This document shows, in pieces, positions 1 through 4,530 of a DNA stretch of 6,363 nt (position 1 is the first letter of the stretch; each line of letters opens with the position of its first letter). The stretch comes from Oscillospiraceae bacterium. GTDB lineage: Bacteria; Bacillota; Clostridia; Oscillospirales; Ruminococcaceae. The stretch lies in NCBI GenBank assembly GCA_017483405.1, contig JAFUWP010000041.1, positions 1-6,363 of the forward strand, written 5' to 3'. The position numbers and the translations under genes were made by a program. A model generated the notes under the pieces. That model saw only the letters and a list, made by a program, of their open reading frames with translations. It ran no database searches and was not told the origin of the DNA.

Positions 1-17
1 CCTACAGAAAGGAAATT

Positions 18-755
18 ATGACAGTCAAGGGAGTTGTGCTTTCACAGAAGCCGTTCGGCGAACAGGATAAATTTATTGATATTCTTACCGAAACCGGAAT
101 TATCGAAATCGTGGTGAAAGGTTCGGCAAAAGTTACCAGCAAATCCGGCAGTGCATCGCAGATGTTCGCCTATTCGGAATTCGATATTTCCGACCATCAC
201 GCCAGAAACAAAGCAAGAGTATTAACCAGCGTCACGCCGATAAATATCTTCTACGGACTGAGAAGTGATTTAAATGCCGTTGCATTGGCATCCTATTTCG
301 CGCAGGTGATATTATATTCCGCCCTGCCGAAATCCGGTACACCGGAAATTCTCCGCCTGATGCTCAATACTCTGCATTATCTCTCCGAACCGGAACATGA
401 TGAATTATTGTTGAAAGCAATTTTCGAGCTGAGAATCGCCTCTCTGCTGGGCTTTCAGCCCGATGTCGTTATGTGCCGTGAATGCGGAAACTATCTGCCG
501 GAACATTTATATTTCTCTGTTGAGGACGGCTGTTTCTTCTGCGATGCCTGCCGTCAGCAGGGAATTCTGATGCCTGCCGGAACGCTACAGGCCATCAGAT
601 ACATTATATTACAGGATTTCGACAAGATTTTCTCCTTCCGAATTGCCGAACACTGCCGTCAGCCGTTATCCGAGTTTGCGGAACAGTTTCTGCAATATCA
701 TGTCGATAAAAAATTTCCGGCTCTGGAATATTATAAACAAATTCAATGCTTTTGA
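18..755 (+). CDS. recO: DNA repair protein RecO
   Basis: RecO is a cytoplasmic recombination mediator. With RecR (and RecF in gap repair) it displaces SSB, loads RecA on single-stranded DNA and anneals complementary strands. The 245-residue length is normal. The N-terminus (about 1-80, opening TVKGVVLSQKPFGEQDK) fits the RecO OB-fold, which usually begins with a G-x-VL-x-x-x-x-x-GE/D-x-D pattern. The rest fits the helical region carrying a zinc-binding site: C153-x-x-C156 and C175-x-x-C178 form a complete four-cysteine set, as in many Firmicutes RecO proteins. The ATG at 18 follows GAAAGGA (7-13). The stop at 753-755 runs into the ribosome binding site of the next gene, so the two are probably co-transcribed. 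The identification is firm; the zinc role is from family knowledge. Confidence 0.95.
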   Translation: MTVKGVVLSQKPFGEQDKFIDILTETGIIEIVVKGSAKVTSKSGSASQMFAYSEFDISDHHARNKARVLTSVTPINIFYGLRSDLNAVALASYFAQVILYSALPKSGTPEILRLMLNTLHYLSEPEHDELLLKAIFELRIASLLGFQPDVVMCRECGNYLPEHLYFSVEDGCFFCDACRQQGILMPAGTLQAIRYIILQDFDKIFSFRIAEHCRQPLSEFAEQFLQYHVDKKFPALEYYKQIQCF

Positions 756-760
756 GGAGG
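754..760 (+). promoter_or_regulatory. Ribosome binding site deciding the Uma2 start
   Basis: GAGGAGG lies six bases before the ATG at 767 and overlaps the recO stop codon (753-755). An in-frame ATG at 746 would add seven residues (MLLRRDF), but it lies inside recO upstream of this site and has no such motif itself, so 767 is preferred. Confidence 0.85.
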
Positions 761-766
761 GATTTC

Positions 767-1324
767 ATGTTACCTGAAACAAAACACTATACTTCTGATG
801 AATTCCTTGCTATGGCCGAACACAGCGAAATCCGTCAGGAATTAATCAACGGCGAAATCTATGACCTCGCCGCACCCAGTCGGATACATCAGAACATTGT
901 CGCAAGACTGCATTATGTTATTTTTGACTATATCCGGAACAATCACGGAACATGTGAAGTCATGATTGCTCCCTTTGATGTGAAGCTGAATGAAGACAAT
1001 ATCGTTCAGCCGGATGTCATGGTTATCTGTGACCCCTCTAAACTGGACGAAAGAAAATGCAACGGCGCACCGGACTGGATTATTGAAGTGACTTCTTCCA
1101 ACTATCGGACGGATTATTCCGAAAAACTGGAATTATACAAAACCGCCGGGGTGAAAGAATACTGGATTGTCAACCCGAAACGGAAAACAACAATCGTTCT
1201 GTTCTTTGAACAGAATCCAGGTTTGTTCATGCTTTATCATTTCAATCAGGATATTCCGGTGAATATTTATCAGGATAAACCTGTACAGCTTACCATCAAT
1301 ATTGAAAAACTTCTCGGTTTATGA
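767..1324 (+). CDS. Uma2-family (DUF820) PD-(D/E)xK nuclease-fold protein
   Basis: This 185-residue protein has the marks of the Uma2 family, a restriction-endonuclease-like fold found in many copies in cyanobacteria and some Firmicutes, with poorly known biological roles. Visible family signatures in order: a YTSDEFLAM opening; RQELINGEIYDLAAPS (about 23-38), matching the usual R-x-EL-x-x-G stretch; VQPDVMVI with acidic residue D83; PDWIIEV with E107; then EKLELYKTAGVKEYWIVNP (about 119-137) with K120. D83, E107 and K120 are the likely metal-site residues. The usual E-V-x-S-P-S is E-V-T-S-S-N here, so the conserved proline is missing. No recognition domain or partner methylase is visible. 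The gene follows recO by 11 bases and ends before a terminator-like hairpin. The family call is strong; DNA cleavage by this copy is inferred only. Confidence 0.88.
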   Translation: MLPETKHYTSDEFLAMAEHSEIRQELINGEIYDLAAPSRIHQNIVARLHYVIFDYIRNNHGTCEVMIAPFDVKLNEDNIVQPDVMVICDPSKLDERKCNGAPDWIIEVTSSNYRTDYSEKLELYKTAGVKEYWIVNPKRKTTIVLFFEQNPGLFMLYHFNQDIPVNIYQDKPVQLTINIEKLLGL

Positions 1325-1330
1325 TATATA

Positions 1331-1375
1331 AATTAAGGTGTGGCGACCTTCCGTTGTCACATCTTTTCGTTAATT
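1331..1375 (+). terminator. Terminator-like hairpin after the Uma2 gene
   Basis: An 11-base-pair stem pairs 1337-1347 with 1353-1363 around a 5-base loop (CTTCC). Every position pairs, three of them as G-U wobbles. TTTTCGTT follows at once. The stem can extend by two A-U pairs into the T run. Separately, AATTAA (1331-1336) and TTAATT (1370-1375) are exact inverse complements flanking the hairpin, which could close an outer stem with a one-sided bulge. Position (just after a stop codon) and the T run fit a rho-independent terminator or attenuator. The short, interrupted T run suggests partial rather than full termination. A retained small inverted-repeat element is the alternative reading. Confidence 0.5.
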
Positions 1376-1377
1376 AC

Positions 1378-1384
1378 AAAGGAG
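1378..1384 (+). promoter_or_regulatory. Ribosome binding site deciding the 1393 start
   Basis: AAAGGAG sits eight bases before the ATG at 1393. The upstream in-frame ATG at 1321 overlaps the Uma2 stop but has no purine-rich site before it, and the 24 residues it would add are encoded across the hairpin. The start at 1393 is therefore preferred. Confidence 0.8.
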
Positions 1385-1392
1385 CTGACCTC

Positions 1393-1821
1393 ATGCATAC
1401 AGACCTGAATGCCCTCTGGAATCAAGAGAAACTCCCCGTCATCAACGGTATTCTCCATGCTGACGGAAATTTCCGGAAAATCGACATCATCACGGATGAA
1501 AACTTTCATCGGAAACTGATTCCAAGTCCGGAACAAAATCCCGATTTTTCCATAATTTCAGATATTTCGGTTTCAGCAGAATGTGATTTCCAGAATTATC
1601 ATATCTTCTGTGGTGAGGGCAGTTACGGCGGTGACGGCTTTGTCATGGCTGTTTCCGGAAATGAAATTCAATGGCTTGCGTTCTGGGAGGATGCGAATCC
1701 GTTTATCAAAATTCAGTCTCACGAAAATCAATTAGAAATTACAAACAATCTGCATGAAGTCTGGCAGTTCGATTTGTCAGACCCGAAATCTGTTAAAGTA
1801 TCTATCAAGGAGGATTTATGA
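1393..1821 (+). CDS. Hypothetical soluble protein, 142 residues
   Basis: I do not recognise this protein as a named family. It has no signal peptide and no membrane segment, and is acidic and rich in aromatic residues, so it is probably a compact cytoplasmic protein. Visible features: an N-terminal helix-like stretch (TDLNALWNQEKL), a central glycine-rich turn GEGSYGGDGF (74-83), and a tryptophan-rich strand WLAFWEDANPF (94-104), then a run of alternating hydrophobic residues ending in VWQFDL. The pattern suggests a mostly beta fold. It may belong to a clostridial hypothetical family marked by the W-x-AFW-x-D-x-NPF motif, but that is recollection of the pattern only. It lies 68 bases after the Uma2 gene, beyond the hairpin, and its stop overlaps the mutS2 start as ATGA (1818-1821), which implies translational coupling to mutS2. 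No function is proposed. Confidence 0.8.
   Translation: MHTDLNALWNQEKLPVINGILHADGNFRKIDIITDENFHRKLIPSPEQNPDFSIISDISVSAECDFQNYHIFCGEGSYGGDGFVMAVSGNEIQWLAFWEDANPFIKIQSHENQLEITNNLHEVWQFDLSDPKSVKVSIKEDL
1807..1813 (+). promoter_or_regulatory. Ribosome binding site of mutS2 inside the upstream gene
   Basis: AAGGAGG lies within the last codons of the 142-residue protein gene, four bases before the mutS2 ATG at 1818. With the ATGA stop/start overlap, this is the classic arrangement for translational coupling: ribosomes finishing the upstream gene can reinitiate on mutS2. Confidence 0.85.
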
Positions 1822-4208
1822 AACCTTTTGAACAAGTTTTAGAATTAGATAAAGTCTTGGCACAGTCGGCGGAATTCGCCTCGAATGAAACCACCCGTCA
1901 GATGCTCCTGCACTGCAAGCCAAGCACTGACCTTTCCGAAGTCCGTCAGGAAGTCGAAAAAACAGATGATGCTTTACAATTAGCATTACAGTTCGGAACG
2001 CCGCCGTTTTCGGAATTCCGGAATATCTGTAACATGGTGACAAGAGCGGCTTCCGGCGCAAGATTATCGCTGAAGGATTTACTCGATGTTGCAGATTTGC
2101 TCCGTCAGGTACAGGCTTTATACAGCTGGTACGGGCATTGCAGTGAATCGGCAACAACGCTCGATTACTTATTTTCTCTGATTGTTCCGAATGATGATTT
2201 ATTAGCCACTCTGGAACGGTCTATTATTTCAGAAGAAGAAATCGCTGACAGTGCCAGCCCGACACTCGCCGAAATCCGGAAGAAATTACTCCGTTCGCGT
2301 TCGCATCTGAGAGAAACTCTTGACGGCATGATTAAAAACAAAACCATGCAGAAGTATTTGCAGGAAAATACCGTCACCCTCCGTGACGGCAGATTCGTGC
2401 TCCCCGTCAAGGCCGAATACAGAAGTCAGGTTTCCGGCCTGATTCATGATACCTCATCCAGCGGACAGACTATCTTTATCGAACCGATGCAGATTGTCGA
2501 AGCCAATAACGATATTCGTCTTCTGGAAAGCCGTGAACTCGAAGAAATCGACAGAATCATGCAGAAATTATGTTCCGCAGTCGGCGCGGATGCCGAAAAT
2601 CTCAAACGTCTGCATAACACCTGCGCCGAACTGAATTTCTACTTCGCGAAGGCGAATTACGGTGCATCTCTGAAAGCCATGAAACCGCTTATCAGTGATG
2701 ACGGCATCTTAGAACTCAAAAAAGCCCGTCATCCCCTGCTCGATAAGAATAAAGCCGTCCCGATTGATATTTCTCTCGGCGAATCGCATAACGCTTTAAT
2801 CGTGACCGGCGCGAATACCGGCGGTAAAACTGTTACCCTCAAAACAGCCGGATTACTGACCGCCATGACAATGTGCGGATTCCTGATTCCCGTTACAGAC
2901 GGAAGCCGGATTTCCATTTTTCGGCATATCCTAGCCGACATCGGCGACAGCCAGAGCATCGAACAGAATCTTTCAACATTCTCATCGCATACACTGAATG
3001 TTGTCGAAATCTTACAGACTGCTGATGACAGTACTCTGATTCTGCTGGATGAATTAGGCTCAGGCACTGACCCCGTAGAGGGCGCGGCACTCGCGATTTC
3101 CGTGATTGATTATCTCAAACAGCTCGGCGCGAAACTCATGGTCACAACGCACTATCAGGAATTGAAACTCTATGCCGCTGATACGCCTGATGTTATCAAT
3201 GCCTCCTGCGAATTCAATACCGATACCATGAAGCCGACTTACCGATTAATTCTCGGTTCACCTGGGAAATCCAATGCCTTTGCGATTTCCGGACAGTTAG
3301 GCGTTCCCGATGTCATCCTGAAACATGCGGAATCCCTTGTCAGTGAGGAAAATAAAAAATTCGAGCACGTTATCGAAAAATTCGAGCAGGCCAGAAAAGA
3401 CCTCGAATCCGAACGCGAACAAGCGGAAAAACTCCGTCAGGAAGCCGAAGCCCTCAAATCCGAATGGGAACAGAAACGAAATCAGATTCTTCTGGAAGAA
3501 AAAGAAACTATCGAACGCGCCGCCGCGCAGGCAAGCCGGATTGTCGAATCCACAAAGGCGCAGTCAAATGCCCTTCTTGATGAACTCGAACAGCTCCGCA
3601 AAGAAAAGGAAAAAGCGGATTTCGCAAGCCGTGTATCTTCGGTGAAATCGGCAAGCAATCAGCAGTTAAGAGCTATGTATAAGACGGCAAATCCGGTTAT
3701 CGGGAGCATTAACGAAAATGGTGAATATGTTCTGCCCCGTCCGCTCAAAAAGGGTGACAGAGTTCTGATTGCTGACTTACAGCAGGAGGCCGTCATCACT
3801 TCCGATGTCAATGAACATTCTGAATCTGTCTTTGTGCAGATAGGCATCATGAAAATGAAAATTCAGGTGGCAAGACTCCGCCTTCTGGATACTTCCAAAA
3901 CAAATCAGAAGCAGAAAAATCAGAAGAAGAAAACCCATCAGGTTTCGGCGAAAGTCGAGCGCAAAGGCTCTATGGAACTGGACATCCGCGGTTATTCCTG
4001 CGATGATGGCGTTTATGAAGTCGAACAGTTTATTTCTTCTGCGATGCTCGCGAACATCGGAACGGTGACTATCATCCACGGAAAGGGCACGGGACTCCTG
4101 AGAAATGCCGTTCAGCAGAAACTGAAATCTATGAAATGCGTGAAAGAATACCGGAACGGCGTTTACGGCGAAGGTGAAAACGGTGTTACTGTCGTAACGC
4201 TGAAATAA
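1818..4208 (+). CDS. mutS2: MutS2 ATPase with C-terminal Smr domain
   Basis: MutS2 is a MutS paralogue lacking the mismatch-recognition domain. Known roles in the family are splitting collided ribosomes (Bacillus subtilis) and suppressing recombination (Helicobacter, Thermus). At 796 residues it is of normal length and intact. Domains in order: core/lever helices (about 1-300); the MutS-type ATPase with Walker A GANTGGKT (331-338, K337), a signature loop SIEQNLSTFSSH (380-391), Walker B LILLDE (407-412, D411/E412) and H445 in TTHYQE; a long charged coiled coil (about 510-601); a KOW-like small beta domain (about 642-691); a lysine- and glutamine-rich linker; and a C-terminal Smr domain with LDIRG (721-725) and HGKGTG (754-759). 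Both Smr hallmark motifs are present. The start is set by AAGGAGG at 1807-1813. No terminator hairpin follows the stop, so transcription may continue into the next gene. Confidence 0.97.
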   Translation: MKPFEQVLELDKVLAQSAEFASNETTRQMLLHCKPSTDLSEVRQEVEKTDDALQLALQFGTPPFSEFRNICNMVTRAASGARLSLKDLLDVADLLRQVQALYSWYGHCSESATTLDYLFSLIVPNDDLLATLERSIISEEEIADSASPTLAEIRKKLLRSRSHLRETLDGMIKNKTMQKYLQENTVTLRDGRFVLPVKAEYRSQVSGLIHDTSSSGQTIFIEPMQIVEANNDIRLLESRELEEIDRIMQKLCSAVGADAENLKRLHNTCAELNFYFAKANYGASLKAMKPLISDDGILELKKARHPLLDKNKAVPIDISLGESHNALIVTGANTGGKTVTLKTAGLLTAMTMCGFLIPVTDGSRISIFRHILADIGDSQSIEQNLSTFSSHTLNVVEILQTADDSTLILLDELGSGTDPVEGAALAISVIDYLKQLGAKLMVTTHYQELKLYAADTPDVINASCEFNTDTMKPTYRLILGSPGKSNAFAISGQLGVPDVILKHAESLVSEENKKFEHVIEKFEQARKDLESEREQAEKLRQEAEALKSEWEQKRNQILLEEKETIERAAAQASRIVESTKAQSNALLDELEQLRKEKEKADFASRVSSVKSASNQQLRAMYKTANPVIGSINENGEYVLPRPLKKGDRVLIADLQQEAVITSDVNEHSESVFVQIGIMKMKIQVARLRLLDTSKTNQKQKNQKKKTHQVSAKVERKGSMELDIRGYSCDDGVYEVEQFISSAMLANIGTVTIIHGKGTGLLRNAVQQKLKSMKCVKEYRNGVYGEGENGVTVVTLK

Positions 4209-4239
4209 TCAGCATCATATTATATAAGGAGGAATTTTC

Positions 4240-4506
4240 ATGAAAAAATTCAAAGATATGACGGAACTCAAAGACATCATTCAGGAAACCGTCAGCGAAA
4301 CTGTCCGCGATGCTCTGAAAGAAAAAACAGAATCATTCCGCGCTCTGCCCGTCACCGGACAGGTGCAGGATGTTTTTAAGGAATTCTGCGGATTTTCTGT
4401 CGATTCCGCAAAACTGCTCCTGAAAGCTCTGCAAGTTTTCGGTATATTCTTCACGCTGGTGTATGCAATTCGTCAGCTGATGAAAGAAATCAAATCTCCG
4501 CTTTAA
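4240..4506 (+). CDS. Small single-pass membrane protein, unknown function
   Basis: This is an 88-residue protein with a perfect AAGGAGG (4226-4232) seven bases before its ATG, so it is very likely translated. I do not recognise the family. The N-terminal third (about 7-30, TELKDIIQETVSETVRDALKEK) looks like a charged amphipathic helix. A hydrophobic stretch at about 59-77 (LLLKALQVFGIFFTLVYAI) can span the membrane once and is followed by a basic tail (R78, K82, K85). By the positive-inside rule the basic C-terminus would be cytoplasmic, but the N-terminal half is also charged, so topology is open. There is one cysteine (C50). It lies 31 bases after mutS2 and 24 bases before the cellulase gene. 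Nothing in the sequence ties it to either neighbour's function. Confidence 0.75.
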   Translation: MKKFKDMTELKDIIQETVSETVRDALKEKTESFRALPVTGQVQDVFKEFCGFSVDSAKLLLKALQVFGIFFTLVYAIRQLMKEIKSPL

Positions 4507-4530
4507 GTAGATAGAAATAAGGGAGGATTT

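Noticed and set aside
746..766. Upstream ATG giving a seven-residue longer Uma2 protein
   Set aside because: It lies inside recO and before the GAGGAGG at 754-760, which is ideally spaced for the ATG at 767. The added residues do not match the family's N-terminus.
1321..1392. Longer start for the 142-residue protein, overlapping the Uma2 stop as ATGA
   Set aside because: There is no ribosome binding site before 1321, the added residues come from the hairpin sequence, and a good site precedes 1393.
1816..2157. Minus-strand reading frame opposite the start of mutS2
   Set aside because: It lies entirely opposite strongly supported MutS2 coding sequence, has biased low-complexity composition and no family resemblance.
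2729..3090. Two overlapping minus-strand frames opposite the MutS2 ATPase domain
   Set aside because: They are shadows of the conserved Walker A/B coding region and lack recognisable motifs.
3325..3645. Alternative plus-strand frame rich in K, N and R within the MutS2 coiled coil
   Set aside because: It is a frame-shifted reading of the lysine/glutamate-rich coiled coil; the composition is an artefact of that repeat-like region.
4186..4223. Possible promoter (TTACTG ... TATTAT) at the end of mutS2
   Set aside because: The spacing is about 26 bases, far from 17, and a start from that -10 would fall at or within the ribosome binding site of the 4240 gene.
4209..4239. Terminator after mutS2
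   Set aside because: The gap is A+T-rich, but I found no inverted repeat able to form a stem and no T run after one.
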